Shown here one piece after another: positions 26,541 to 34,743 of a stretch of 64,000 nt of DNA; position 1 is the first letter of the stretch; every line of letters starts with the position of its first letter. The stretch comes from Devosia lucknowensis (GTDB lineage: Bacteria; Pseudomonadota; Alphaproteobacteria; Rhizobiales; Devosiaceae). A program made the translations under genes and the position numbers. The notes beneath the pieces are model-generated. The model was not told where the DNA came from, did not search any database, and worked only from the letters and a program-made list of their open reading frames with translations. The stretch spans positions 1,922,001 through 1,986,000 of the forward strand of contig NZ_FXWK01000001.1 in NCBI RefSeq assembly GCF_900177655.1. Direction: 5' to 3'.

Positions 26541-27545
26541 ATGTCACCGATCATTTCCGCCTCTGGCGTCGGCAAGACCTTCCGCCAGCTCAAGCGCCTG
26601 TCTGGCCTGCGCGGAGCCATCAAGAGCCTGGTGTCGCGCGACTATCTCGATATCCGCGCCGTCGATGGCATCTCCTTCTCCATCGAGCCGGGCGAAGCGG
26701 TGGGCTATCTCGGTCCCAATGGCGCCGGCAAATCGACCATGATCAAGATGATGACCGGCATTCTGACGCCCAGTGCCGGCCATCTCAGCGTGCTCGGCCG
26801 CGCCCCGCATGCCAACCGCATGGCCAACGCGCGCGAGATCGGCGTCGTGTTCGGCCAGCGCAGCCAGCTCTGGTGGGATCTGCCGGTCCACGACAGCTTC
26901 GCGCTCAACCGCCACATCTACGATATCCCCGAGGTGCGCTTCGACGACAACCTCGCCTTTCTCACCCGCATGCTCGACATGGCCGGCTTTGTCGATCGCC
27001 CCGTGCGCCAGTTGAGCCTCGGCCAGCGCATGCGTGCCGAGATCGCTTTGGCCCTGCTGCACGATCCGAAGATCCTTTTTCTCGACGAGCCCACCATCGG
27101 TCTCGACGTCGTCGCCAAGGACGTGGTCCGCAAGTTCCTGTCCGAAATCAACCGCCAGCGCGGCACCACCATCATCCTCACCACCCACGACCTCGTGGAC
27201 ATCGAGGAAATCTGCCCCCGCCTCATCATGGTCGACGATGGCAAGCTGCTCTTCGATGGAGCGCTTGGGGATCTTCGCGCCAGCCTCGGATCGCGCCGCC
27301 GCCTGACACTCGAATTCGCGACTGACCCCGGTCCCCTCGCCCTCACCTCGGCAACCCTTGCCCGCGATGACGGCGCCGCCAAGCACTATGTCCTCGAGAA
27401 CGAGGCCACCTCCATCATCGATGTTCTCAACGAAGTTGGCCGTGGACACGGCCTCAAGGACGTCAAGCTCGAGGAGCCCGATATCGAGGAGGTGATCCGC
27501 ACCTTCTACCAGAACAAGACCCGGCTGGCGGGAGTCGGGGCATGA
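26541..27545 (+). CDS. ABC-2 type exporter, ATP-binding subunit
   Basis: 334 residues. Walker A 'GPNGAGKST', signature 'LSLGQRMRAEIALALL', Walker B 'ILFLDEPTIGLD' and the H-loop 'TTHDLVD' are intact. A C-terminal extension of about 80 residues is typical of the COG4586 family, whose members are encoded with COG4587 and COG3694 permeases. The N-terminal 'KRLSGLRGAIKSLVSRDY' linker is also a family trait. It overlaps the first permease by four bases. The substrate of this three-gene exporter is not known. Confidence 0.92.
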   Translation: MSPIISASGVGKTFRQLKRLSGLRGAIKSLVSRDYLDIRAVDGISFSIEPGEAVGYLGPNGAGKSTMIKMMTGILTPSAGHLSVLGRAPHANRMANAREIGVVFGQRSQLWWDLPVHDSFALNRHIYDIPEVRFDDNLAFLTRMLDMAGFVDRPVRQLSLGQRMRAEIALALLHDPKILFLDEPTIGLDVVAKDVVRKFLSEINRQRGTTIILTTHDLVDIEEICPRLIMVDDGKLLFDGALGDLRASLGSRRRLTLEFATDPGPLALTSATLARDDGAAKHYVLENEATSIIDVLNEVGRGHGLKDVKLEEPDIEEVIRTFYQNKTRLAGVGA

Positions 27546-28339
27546 GGGCCTCTGCCTACCCGGCCTTCACCACCACCGCTTTCCTCTCTCGCCTCGCCTA
27601 TCGCAACGAGGTTTGGTCCGGGCTCTTCGGAGAACTCGTCACCACTTTCGCCTATATCGCCGTCTGGACCGCGGGCCTCGCCGCCGTCGGCAGCGTCGAT
27701 GGCGTCACCCTCCCCGAAATGATCACCTATGTGCTGATCGCCGGCCCCTTGCTCAACTGGAACACCACGCGTTTCATCCGCGAAGTCGGCGGCGCGGTGC
27801 GCACCGGCGATGTCACTGTGTTTCTGCTCAAGCCGTTGCACTATCCTGCCTTGCTGATGTCCAACCAGCTGGGCAGCTATGCCTTCGATTTCCTGGCCAT
27901 ATTCCTGCCCGTTGCTCTCATCGTGGGCGTCAGCTTCGGCCTTCTGCCCCCGGCGAGCATGGGCCATGGCATCCTCTTTTTGGGCTACTGGATCGTCTCG
28001 TGGCTGATGCTGTTCATGATCGCCACCTGCGTCAGTCTCCTGGCCTTTTGGATCCTCACCGCCTTTGCACTCGACTGGTTCCTGCGCGGCATCATGGCCG
28101 TCGCCTCCGGCGGGGTCATCCCGCTTTGGTTCATGCCCTCAGCCATCGCCAATATCCTGGGCTACCTCCCCTTCGCCTGGGTCAGCTACTACCCGGCAGC
28201 GGTATATCTGGGGAAGCTCGACCTGGCCTCTGCCGGCCTTCACCTGCTGATCGGGGGCGCCTGGCTTCTGGCCATGACCGGTTTCGTCGCCTGGCTCTGG
28301 TCCCGGGCCCGCCACCGTCTCATCGTACAGGGAGGTTGA
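27542..28339 (+). CDS. ABC-2 type exporter permease (COG4587-like)
   Basis: 265 residues with six hydrophobic segments. The N-terminal part 'FLSRLAYRNEVWSGLFGELV' and 'VFLLKPLHYPALLMSNQLG' are typical of these permeases; the latter is the cytosolic 'LxKPL' turn. The start ATG is inside the ATPase gene's last codons. It probably pairs with the next permease to form a heterodimeric channel driven by two copies of the ATPase. Confidence 0.88.
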   Translation: MRASAYPAFTTTAFLSRLAYRNEVWSGLFGELVTTFAYIAVWTAGLAAVGSVDGVTLPEMITYVLIAGPLLNWNTTRFIREVGGAVRTGDVTVFLLKPLHYPALLMSNQLGSYAFDFLAIFLPVALIVGVSFGLLPPASMGHGILFLGYWIVSWLMLFMIATCVSLLAFWILTAFALDWFLRGIMAVASGGVIPLWFMPSAIANILGYLPFAWVSYYPAAVYLGKLDLASAGLHLLIGGAWLLAMTGFVAWLWSRARHRLIVQGG

Positions 28340-28343
28340 GGCG

Positions 28344-29144
28344 ATGCTGGCAACGCTCCGGGTTCTCCCCCACCTCGTCTCCATCCACATCCGCACCCAC
28401 ATGCAATATCGCGGTGCGCTCGTGCTGGCCTGGTTCGCGCAGGCCGTTGGTTATGCCGGCACCTACGCGGCCATTGCCCTCATCATCACCCGCTTCGAAA
28501 ACCTCGGCGGCTGGACCTGGCCGCAGATGGCGCTGCTTCTCGCCATCCACCTGCTCGCCTACGCGCTGGGCGCGTCGCTGAGCTTTGTGCAGTTCCGCGA
28601 CATGGAGGAAAAGGTTCGTCTGGGCACCTTCGACGCGCTGCTGACCAAGCCGATCAGCCCCTGGGTGTTTCTGGCCTTTTCCGGCCTCAATATCGAATAT
28701 GGCGGACACATCGCGCTGGCCATCGGTCTCATGATCTGGGCCCTCATGAACCTCTCCATCGACTGGTCGGTCGGCACAGCCATCTATTTCGGAGCGGCCA
28801 TCGTCAGTTCGGCCATGCTCACGGCTTCGATCCTCACCATGATCGGCGCCACTGCCATCGTCTGGGTGCGGTCGCGCCACTTGTTCGCGATCTATTTCGG
28901 CTTCTGGGAACTGGCGCGCTATCCGCTCAACATCTTCCCGCTGCCGCTGCAGGCGCTCATGCTCACCTTCGCCCCGCTGGCTTTCCTTGCCTATATTCCC
29001 GCGGCGGTTCTGCTCGGCAAACCCGTGCCGATCCTGGACGATCTTGCGCCCGTCGCTACCCTCATTGCAGGACCTGTCGCCGCCCTGATTGCGTCCACCC
29101 ACTGGCGCTGGAGCATTCGCAACTATCAGGGCGCGGGTGGCTAG
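28344..29144 (+). CDS. ABC-2 type exporter permease (COG3694-like)
   Basis: 266 residues with six hydrophobic segments. The stretch 'VRLGTFDALLTKPISPW' matches the 'LxKP' turn of the first permease. It begins four bases after that gene's stop, after GGAGG. The three genes 26541-29144 form a tight unit. No substrate-binding protein is near, as expected for export. Confidence 0.88.
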   Translation: MLATLRVLPHLVSIHIRTHMQYRGALVLAWFAQAVGYAGTYAAIALIITRFENLGGWTWPQMALLLAIHLLAYALGASLSFVQFRDMEEKVRLGTFDALLTKPISPWVFLAFSGLNIEYGGHIALAIGLMIWALMNLSIDWSVGTAIYFGAAIVSSAMLTASILTMIGATAIVWVRSRHLFAIYFGFWELARYPLNIFPLPLQALMLTFAPLAFLAYIPAAVLLGKPVPILDDLAPVATLIAGPVAALIASTHWRWSIRNYQGAGG

Positions 29145-29213
29145 ATCACCTTTTGTCGTACCGGCAACTTCCGCGCCCGCCACCCGTTACGCTGCCAGCA
29201 AACGGAGTGTCCC

Positions 29214-29717
29214 ATGAGCGACGAAAAAGAGAACATCCTTCCTCCCAACGAGGCCGCAGACCGTATCTGGGAACTGGCCAAGAAGATCGACATCTGCATG
29301 TTCACCACCTGGGATGGACAGCAACAGCGCAGCCGCCCGATGTCGGCCCGCGTCCGGCGCGAAGAGGATGCAATCTACTTCCTCACCGATATCGAAGGCC
29401 ACAAGCTCACCGAAATCGAGAAGTATCCCCACGTCTCCCTCGCCTGGGCCGACAATGGCGGGCACAAATATGCTGTCATCGCTGGCGAGGCCGAGGTGCT
29501 CGACGATCGTGCCAAGATCGCGGAGCTCTGGGAATCCTTCGACAAGGCGTGGTGGGACGATGCCAACGACCCGCGTATCCGTCTGCTGCGCGTCACCCCC
29601 GATGATGGCGAAGTCTGGGATAGCCCCAACATGATCGTCAGCACCGCCAAGATGCTCGTGGCAGCCGCGACCGGTGCCAAGCCCGACATGGGTGAAACCG
29701 GCAAGGCTACGCTCTGA
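29214..29717 (+). CDS. Pyridoxamine 5'-phosphate oxidase-like general stress protein
   Basis: 167 residues. The split-barrel fold is indicated by 'ICMFTTWDGQQQRSRPMSARV', 'IYFLTDIEGHKLTEIEKYPHV' and 'SLAWADNGGHKYAVIAGEAEV'. It belongs to the GSP26-type group of flavin-binding proteins rather than PdxH. The length (about 165) is normal. The ATG at 29214 is preceded by CGGAG at 29204-29208. The substrate is unknown. Confidence 0.82.
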   Translation: MSDEKENILPPNEAADRIWELAKKIDICMFTTWDGQQQRSRPMSARVRREEDAIYFLTDIEGHKLTEIEKYPHVSLAWADNGGHKYAVIAGEAEVLDDRAKIAELWESFDKAWWDDANDPRIRLLRVTPDDGEVWDSPNMIVSTAKMLVAAATGAKPDMGETGKATL

Positions 29718-29878
29718 AGTTGACGCTGGTGATGGGGTCGCGGAAGCAGATCCCATCACCGCTCCCCTCTCGGGCCTGAGCCGATGGGCATTGACACCAC
29801 AACGGTTCTCGCGGCGGCCCCCGACCCCTACCAAAGTGGGGACTCGACAAGCTCCCGACTCGTCGCTACGCTCGCGTC

Positions 29879-29953
29879 ATGATCAACGCAGCCACCTTTT
29901 ATTGGTATTTTAGCTATCCGCTCCCGGCGGAGGCTAATGCGCGCGCGTCCTGA
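29879..29953 (+). CDS. Leader peptide rich in aromatic codons, attenuator control of DAHP synthase
   Basis: A 24-codon frame, MINAATFYWYFSYPLPAEAN then ARAS, ends in TGA at 29951. Six of its seven residues at positions 7-13 are aromatic (F-Y-W-Y-F-S-Y). It is followed by an intrinsic terminator at 29985-30013 and then, 33 bp later, by the DAHP synthase gene. Stalling on Phe, Tyr or Trp codons when the matching charged tRNA is scarce would favour an antiterminator and so expression of the first enzyme of aromatic biosynthesis. This is the classic layout of attenuation. Its use of all three aromatic residues fits their common pathway. Confidence 0.75.
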   Translation: MINAATFYWYFSYPLPAEANARAS

Positions 29954-29991
29954 TCCCGACAAGACCAGACCCAAATCGCAAGCCAGCCGCC
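29925..29991 (+). promoter_or_regulatory. Possible antiterminator pairing in the DAHP synthase leader
   Basis: CGGCGG at 29925-29930, inside the second half of the leader frame, can pair with CCGCC at 29987-29991, the left arm of the terminator. A ribosome stalled at the aromatic codons (29897-29917) would leave that segment free. The exclusive alternative with the terminator is inferred; other segments could also pair. Confidence 0.4.
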
Positions 29992-30013
29992 CGACTTCCG
30001 AGGCGGCTTTTTT
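29985..30013 (+). terminator. Attenuator terminator before DAHP synthase
   Basis: AGCCGCC at 29985-29991 pairs with GGCGGCT at 30002-30008 (ten-base loop), followed by a run of Ts to 30013. It stands between the leader peptide stop and the DAHP synthase start. The rest of the 329-bp gap 29718-30046 shows a TTGACA at 29791 but no convincing -10. Confidence 0.8.
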
Positions 30014-30046
30014 GTTGGCCCCTCGACCCAACCGAGAGACCATCAA

Positions 30047-31120
30047 ATGCTCAAGTCCACCGACGACCTCCGCATAACCGAGATCAAACCGCTGCCCACG
30101 CCGATCGAGGTAATGCGCAACCATCCCCGCACCGACGCGGCCACGCGCACCGTGATTGCGGCACGGCATGACTTCCACAACATCCTTGCGGGGCAGGATG
30201 ACCGTCTCGCCGTCATCGTCGGGCCCTGCTCGATCCACGACCCCGCCGCCGCCATGGACTACGCCCGCCGCCTCGCCGCCCTGCGCGGGGAACTCGCCGG
30301 CGATCTCGAGATCATCATGCGCGTCTACTTCGAAAAGCCGCGGACCACAGTGGGCTGGAAGGGGCTGATCAATGACCCCGATCTCGACGGCAGCTTCAAC
30401 ATCACCCAGGGCCTCGACACCGCGCGCACCCTGCTGCTCGACATCGCGAATCTCGGTCTGCCCGCCGCCTGCGAATTCCTCGACATGACCACGCCGCAAT
30501 ACCTCGCCGACCTTGTGGCCTGGGCCGCCATCGGCGCGCGCACCACGGAATCGCAGATCCATCGCGAACTCGCTTCGGGCCTGTCCTGCCCCGTCGGTTT
30601 CAAGAATGGCACCGATGGCAATGTGAAGATCGCCCTCGATGCCGTCCTGTCGGCCAGCCAGCCGCACCATTTCATGGCCGTCACCAAGGATGGTCGTTCC
30701 GGCATCGCCGCCACCTCGGGCAATGAGGATTGCCACATCATCCTGCGCGGCGGGAAAACCACCAACTACGACGCCCCCAGCGTCGAAGCCGCCGCCGCAG
30801 CAGCCGTCAAGGCTGGCCTCAACCCGGCCCTGATGATCGACGCCAGCCACGCCAATTCGTCCAAGAACCCGGAAAACCAGCCTCTGGTCCTCGCCGACAT
30901 CGGGACGCAGCTCGCTGCCGGCGACAAGCGCATCGTCGGCGTCATGGTCGAATCCAATCTCGTCGCCGGCCGCCAGGATCTGGTCGAGGGCAAGGAACTC
31001 ACCTACGGCCAGTCCATCACCGACGGCTGCATCGACTGGGACACGACAGTCACCGCCCTCCGCGCCATGGCCGGCTCGGTAAGACAGCGCCGGGCGGTGA
31101 ACAATCAGGCGGTGGCCTGA
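30047..31120 (+). CDS. DAHP synthase (3-deoxy-7-phosphoheptulonate synthase), class I AroFGH type
   Basis: 357 residues. It joins phosphoenolpyruvate and erythrose 4-phosphate, the first step to chorismate and so to Phe, Tyr and Trp. Signatures are 'VGPCSIHDP', 'YFEKPRTTVGWKGL', 'IGARTTESQIHRELASGL', 'GFKNGTDG' and 'DASHANSSKNP'. The N-terminal 'TDDLRITEIKPLPTP' matches the regulatory end of AroF/G/H, so feedback inhibition is likely, though which amino acid inhibits cannot be read. It has a leader peptide and attenuator upstream. The length matches E. coli AroG. Confidence 0.95.
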   Translation: MLKSTDDLRITEIKPLPTPIEVMRNHPRTDAATRTVIAARHDFHNILAGQDDRLAVIVGPCSIHDPAAAMDYARRLAALRGELAGDLEIIMRVYFEKPRTTVGWKGLINDPDLDGSFNITQGLDTARTLLLDIANLGLPAACEFLDMTTPQYLADLVAWAAIGARTTESQIHRELASGLSCPVGFKNGTDGNVKIALDAVLSASQPHHFMAVTKDGRSGIAATSGNEDCHIILRGGKTTNYDAPSVEAAAAAAVKAGLNPALMIDASHANSSKNPENQPLVLADIGTQLAAGDKRIVGVMVESNLVAGRQDLVEGKELTYGQSITDGCIDWDTTVTALRAMAGSVRQRRAVNNQAVA

Positions 31121-31133
31121 CGGAGAACCATAG

Positions 31134-31156
31134 ACCACCCGGACAATCCGGGTGGT
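31134..31156. other. Hairpin behind DAHP synthase
   Basis: ACCACCCGG and CCGGGTGGT, five-base loop, 14 bp after the stop. There is no T-run. It may protect or terminate the transcript. Confidence 0.45.
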
Positions 31157-31188
31157 GACGAAGGGACGCGGGTTTCATGTTCATCGTC

Positions 31189-31211
31189 ATTGCCCGGCCT
31201 GTCCGGGCAAT
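31189..31211. repeat. Palindromic repeat ATTGCCCGG-N5-CCGGGCAAT, copy 1
   Basis: A perfect 9-bp palindrome. Copy 2 is at 36692-36714; the complement of this copy reads nearly the same through and past the palindrome (ATTGCCCGGACAGGCCGGGC followed by AATGA), so they belong to one dispersed element of about 28 bp. Confidence 0.7.
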
Positions 31212-31232
31212 CCATCCCCCAGCGCACCCCTT

Positions 31233-31335
31233 CTCCCCTTGTGGGAGAACGTGGCGCGCAGCGCCGGATGAGGGAGGTTAAGTTGCAGCAGGCACCCCTC
31301 ACCCGCCCTTCGGGCACCCTCTCCCACAAGGGGAG
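31233..31335. repeat. Intergenic inverted-repeat element
   Basis: CTCCCCTTGTGGGAG (31233-31247) is exactly complementary to CTCCCACAAGGGGAG (31321-31335). The interior has the GGCGCGCAGCGCCGG core at 31253-31267, shared with 11018-11032, and CCCTTCGGGCACC. Such fold-back elements are common between genes in Hyphomicrobiales. It fills most of the gap 31121-31385 before pgsA. Confidence 0.75.
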
Positions 31336-31385
31336 AGGGAAAGAGGTGCCTTGACCCCCCGTCACCATCCTGTTCATGTCACGTC

Positions 31386-31952
31386 ATGACCCGGAATCCG
31401 CTGACCCTTGTCCCGAACATCATCACTATCGCCCGCATCGCGGCGATTGTGCCCATCTCGGCCTTTATTCTGGCCGAAGATCCGATCCTGCGCGCCGTGG
31501 CCCTCTCGCTCTACGTGCTGGCGGCAGCCAGCGACTGGGTCGATGGCTACCTCGCCCGCGCCTGGGATCAGTATTCCGACCTCGGCCGCATGCTCGACCC
31601 GATCGCGGACAAGATTCTCGTCATTATCCTCATCACCATCCTCGCCTGGGACCGCAGCCTGTCCGCGCTCGATCTGTTCCCCGCCGTCGCCATTCTCTTC
31701 CGGGAAACTTTCATCCCCGGGCTGCGCGAGTTTCTCGGCAACAAGACCGTCGTCTTGCCGGTGACCAAGCTCGCCAAGTGGAAGACCACGATCCAGCTCG
31801 TCGCCCTTGGCCTCGTCATTGCCGAAGGCATCATGCCCGTCCTCGGCATTGTGGCCGACATCGTCCTCTGGATCGCCGGCATCATCACGCTCTGGACCGG
31901 CTGGGACTACCTCAGGGCGTCCTGGCCACATCTTTCCGGCATCGGCAAATGA
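31386..31952 (+). CDS. pgsA: CDP-diacylglycerol-glycerol-3-phosphate 3-phosphatidyltransferase
   Basis: 188 residues with about five membrane helices. It makes phosphatidylglycerol phosphate in the inner membrane. The CDP-alcohol phosphotransferase motif is 'SDWVDGYLARAWDQYSDLGR' followed by 'MLDPIADK', with all four Asp present. 'PNIITIARI' at the start is typical of PgsA. Its stop overlaps the moaD start by four bases (ATGA). The pgsA-moaD-moaE order is usual in Hyphomicrobiales. Confidence 0.95.
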   Translation: MTRNPLTLVPNIITIARIAAIVPISAFILAEDPILRAVALSLYVLAAASDWVDGYLARAWDQYSDLGRMLDPIADKILVIILITILAWDRSLSALDLFPAVAILFRETFIPGLREFLGNKTVVLPVTKLAKWKTTIQLVALGLVIAEGIMPVLGIVADIVLWIAGIITLWTGWDYLRASWPHLSGIGK

Positions 31953-32200
31953 AGATCCTCTATTTCGCCTGGCTGCGCGAGCGCCTCAATCGCGCCAGCG
32001 ACGAGGTCGAGCCACCTGCCGACGTGGAGACAATGGCAGACCTTGTCGCCTGGTTGCGCAAGCGGGACGAAGCGCTTGACCTGGCCATGGTCAATCCTGC
32101 GATCTTCAAGCTGTCGCGCGATGCCCGCATCGTCCCCTGGGATACGCCCCTGGCCGGCGCGCGCGAAGTCGCCATCCTGCCTCCCATGACCGGCGGCTGA
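31949..32200 (+). CDS. moaD: Molybdopterin synthase small subunit MoaD
   Basis: 83 residues with a ubiquitin-like fold ending in the required Gly-Gly ('ILPPMTGG'), whose terminal carboxylate carries the sulfur. The N-terminus 'MKILYFAWLRERL' is typical. Its ATG overlaps the pgsA stop and moaE follows after one base. It works with MoaE to add the dithiolene to precursor Z. Confidence 0.94.
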   Translation: MKILYFAWLRERLNRASDEVEPPADVETMADLVAWLRKRDEALDLAMVNPAIFKLSRDARIVPWDTPLAGAREVAILPPMTGG

Positions 32201-32201
32201 A

Positions 32202-32648
32202 ATGATCCGCGTCACCGCGGCCGGCTTCGATCCCGGCGCCGAAGCCAACGCTTTCCAGTCCGCCCATACCGAAGCGGGCGCGATGGTGACCTTCACCGGC
32301 ATCGTCCGCTCCCGCCCCGACGACCCCATCAGCGCCCTCATTCTCGAATGCTACCCGGCCCTCGCCGAAAACGAGCTCGCCGCCATCCGTGAGGAGGCCA
32401 AGACCCGCTTCGGCCTCATCGATGCAGCCGTCATCCACCGCTATGGCCGTCTCGAACCGGGCCAGACCATCATGATGGTCGTCACTCTCGCCCCCCACCG
32501 TCAGGCGGCGTTCGACGGCGCGCAGTTTCTCATGGATTACCTCAAGACCGGCGCCCCCTTCTGGAAACAGGAGGAAACGCCCCATGGCCTGCGCTGGGTC
32601 GAGCCGAAGCCCGCAGACGACGACGCCCGCGCCCGCTGGTCGCGTTAA
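32202..32648 (+). CDS. moaE: Molybdopterin synthase catalytic subunit MoaE
   Basis: 148 residues. 'GAMVTFTGIVRS' and 'LECYPALAEN', 'VIHRYGRLEPGQTIMMVVTLAPHR' in two parts, and 'FWKQEE', with the catalytic Lys, match MoaE. It converts precursor Z to molybdopterin with MoaD. It begins one base after moaD. Confidence 0.95.
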   Translation: MIRVTAAGFDPGAEANAFQSAHTEAGAMVTFTGIVRSRPDDPISALILECYPALAENELAAIREEAKTRFGLIDAAVIHRYGRLEPGQTIMMVVTLAPHRQAAFDGAQFLMDYLKTGAPFWKQEETPHGLRWVEPKPADDDARARWSR

Positions 32649-32727
32649 CCGCGTGCGGAAACGGTGCCGCCCGTCCGCGAACTTTGTGTTAACCTTTCGT
32701 TCACCATGACAACAGGGGGGATAACAG

Positions 32728-33660
32728 GTGTCACAAGCCTATGTGGACGCTGCCACGCTCAAGCGCCTGTCGACGCTCCGGCCCTGGCGCACCGCCCTCG
32801 CCATCACCTTTGATTGGGCCGTGATAGCCGCCGCCATCGCGCTTTCGGAATGGGCCCAAAACCCGCTGGTCTACCTCCTCGCCGTCGCCGTCATCGGCGG
32901 TCGCATGCACGGTTTCGGCGTATTGCTGCACGATTTCGCCCACTACCGTTTCATCGGCGGCAACAAGGCCCTGAGCGACTGGGTCTGCGACCTGTTCCTC
33001 GCCTGGCCGATCCTCACGACCGTCGCCAGCTATCGCGCCAATCACCTCGCCCATCACCGTTACACCAATACCGACAAGGACCCCGACTGGGTGTTCAAGC
33101 TCGGGCATCGCAAGTTCACCTTCCCCAAGGCCTGGCAGGAGGGTGCGCTTGAAATCCTGAGCTATCTGGTCGTGCTGGGCTCGATCGTCGACATCTTCGG
33201 CATGCTCCATCGCCTCCGCGCCGCCGAAAAGCCGCCGCTCCACTATCGCTTGGTTCGCCTCGGCTTCTACATCGCGATGGCGGCGCTGTTCACCGCCCTC
33301 GGCATCTGGATGGATGTGCTGCTCTATTGGTTCGTGCCCTATCTCACGACCTTTTTCCTGCTCATGCACATCCGCAGCGTGGCCGAGCATTTCGGCTCCA
33401 TGGACTACAGCCATGAACTGGGCAGCACCCGCTCCGTGCTCCCGTATCTCTGGGAGCGCGCCTTTTTCGCGCCGCACCAAGTCAATTTCCACCTCGAGCA
33501 CCACCTCTATCCCAGCGTGCCCTTCTACAATCTCCCGGCGCTGCATCGGGCGCTCATGGCCAATCCGGCCTATGTCGCGCGCGCCCACAACACCCGCGGC
33601 TACACCACCGGCCTCGTGCGCGAGACCCTTTTCGGCGCTCCATCCATTCCCGCCGCCTAG
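32728..33660 (+). CDS. Membrane fatty-acid desaturase family protein
   Basis: 310 residues from a GTG (32728) after GGGGGG and ACAG. The three His boxes of membrane desaturases are present: 'HDFAHYRF', 'HLAHHRYTN' and 'HQVNFHLEHHLYP', with four to six hydrophobic helices around them. It should use a diiron centre to add double bonds to membrane fatty acids. Its regioselectivity cannot be judged. No neighbour is linked to lipid biosynthesis except pgsA upstream. Confidence 0.9.
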   Translation: MSQAYVDAATLKRLSTLRPWRTALAITFDWAVIAAAIALSEWAQNPLVYLLAVAVIGGRMHGFGVLLHDFAHYRFIGGNKALSDWVCDLFLAWPILTTVASYRANHLAHHRYTNTDKDPDWVFKLGHRKFTFPKAWQEGALEILSYLVVLGSIVDIFGMLHRLRAAEKPPLHYRLVRLGFYIAMAALFTALGIWMDVLLYWFVPYLTTFFLLMHIRSVAEHFGSMDYSHELGSTRSVLPYLWERAFFAPHQVNFHLEHHLYPSVPFYNLPALHRALMANPAYVARAHNTRGYTTGLVRETLFGAPSIPAA

Positions 33661-33671
33661 TCCAAACAAAA

Positions 33672-33693
33672 ATGCCCGCCTTTCGGCGGGCAT
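33672..33693 (-). terminator. Terminator of the branched-chain aminotransferase gene
   Basis: ATGCCCGCC and GGCGGGCAT form a 9-bp stem with a 4-base loop. On the minus strand it is followed by TTTTTGTTT, so it ends the leftward gene (stop 33718). It may also stop the desaturase transcript. Confidence 0.8.
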
Positions 33694-33717
33694 CGAAACG
33701 CGGGGGCGGCAACGCCC

Positions 33718-34608
33718 TTATTCGGCTGCGGCCTTCTTCGGCGTCACGGCGCGGGCATAGGCATCGATCAGCGTCCGGCAGGCATCGCCCGGGGTAAACT
33801 TGTAGTCCCCGATCAGCGACACCGGCGTCACTTCCGCGGCCGTGCCGGTCAGGAAGCACTCGTCGAACTGGTCCAGTTCTTCGGGCTTGATGTGCCGCTC
33901 GGTCACGGTGAACCCGTTCTCCTTGGCCAGCGCGATCAGCGTCTGCCGCGTGATGCCGTTGAGGAAGCAGTCCGGCGTTGGCGTCGTGATCTCCTTGCCC
34001 TTGATGAAGAACACGTTGGCGCCCGTGGCTTCCGCCACATAGCCGCGATAGTCCAGCATCAGCGCATCGGCATAGCCATTGGCCATCGCCGCGTCCTTGC
34101 TGAGCGTGCAGATCATGTAGAGACCCGCCGCCTTGGCCGAGGATGGGATGGTTTCCGGGCTCGGGCGCTTCCACTTGCTCCATTCGAGCCGGATGCCCTT
34201 GAGCTTTTCCTCGACCGAGAAATAGCTCGGCCACACCCAGGCCGCGATCGCCACATGCACCTTGTTCTTGCGCGCCGGCACGCTCAGTTCTTCCGAACCG
34301 CGCCACGCCACGGGACGCACATAGGCATCCACCAGGTTGTTCTTTTCCAGCACCAGCTGCTTGGCAGCCTCGATTTCGTCCACCGTATAGGGGAACGGCA
34401 TATCCAGCGTCGCCGCCGAACGGATCAGGCGCTCGGTGTGCTCGCGCGACTTGAAGATTTCGCCGCCATAGGCACGTTCACCCTCGAATACGGAACTGGC
34501 GTAATGAAGCCCGTGCGTCAGCACGTGCACCTTTGCGTCTTTCCAGGGCTTGAGTTCACCGTCAAACCAGATCCAGCCATCGCGCTGGTCCATGGGCACG
34601 CCTGCCAT
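33718..34608 (-). CDS. ilvE: Branched-chain amino-acid aminotransferase
   Basis: 296 residues. A PLP enzyme that makes or degrades Leu, Ile and Val. 'YASSVFEGERAYGG' binds substrate, Lys159 in 'SSAKAAGLYM' is the expected PLP lysine, and 'EATGANVFFIKG' is the cofactor loop. 'CFLTGTAAEVTPV' is the late family motif. ATG 34608 follows GGAGAGG. It is divergent from a MarR gene (starts 135 bp apart), a pairing that hints at regulation. Confidence 0.93.
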   Translation of the reverse strand: MAGVPMDQRDGWIWFDGELKPWKDAKVHVLTHGLHYASSVFEGERAYGGEIFKSREHTERLIRSAATLDMPFPYTVDEIEAAKQLVLEKNNLVDAYVRPVAWRGSEELSVPARKNKVHVAIAAWVWPSYFSVEEKLKGIRLEWSKWKRPSPETIPSSAKAAGLYMICTLSKDAAMANGYADALMLDYRGYVAEATGANVFFIKGKEITTPTPDCFLNGITRQTLIALAKENGFTVTERHIKPEELDQFDECFLTGTAAEVTPVSLIGDYKFTPGDACRTLIDAYARAVTPKKAAAE

Positions 34609-34710
34609 CTTTCCTCTCCGAATTCCGTTCTTGTGCCGCGCCTCCTGGCGTGGCCTTTTGCGCAATCATGCATCAGGGTCATACCCTTGGCAAACCGGAA
34701 TGGCTTTGGG

Positions 34711-34722
34711 ATAAGACCTTAT
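34711..34722. promoter_or_regulatory. Inverted repeat between ilvE and the MarR gene
   Basis: ATAAG-AC-CTTAT, a 5-bp inverted repeat about 21 bp before the MarR start, in the 135-bp divergent promoter region. It could be an operator of the MarR protein. It is short and could be chance. Confidence 0.3.
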
Positions 34723-34743
34723 GTTCACGCTGACGGAGGGACC

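Noticed and set aside
33892..34743. A long in-frame extension upstream of the MarR gene
   Set aside because: It lies opposite ilvE and has no coding character; the domain and the ribosome site support a start at 34744.
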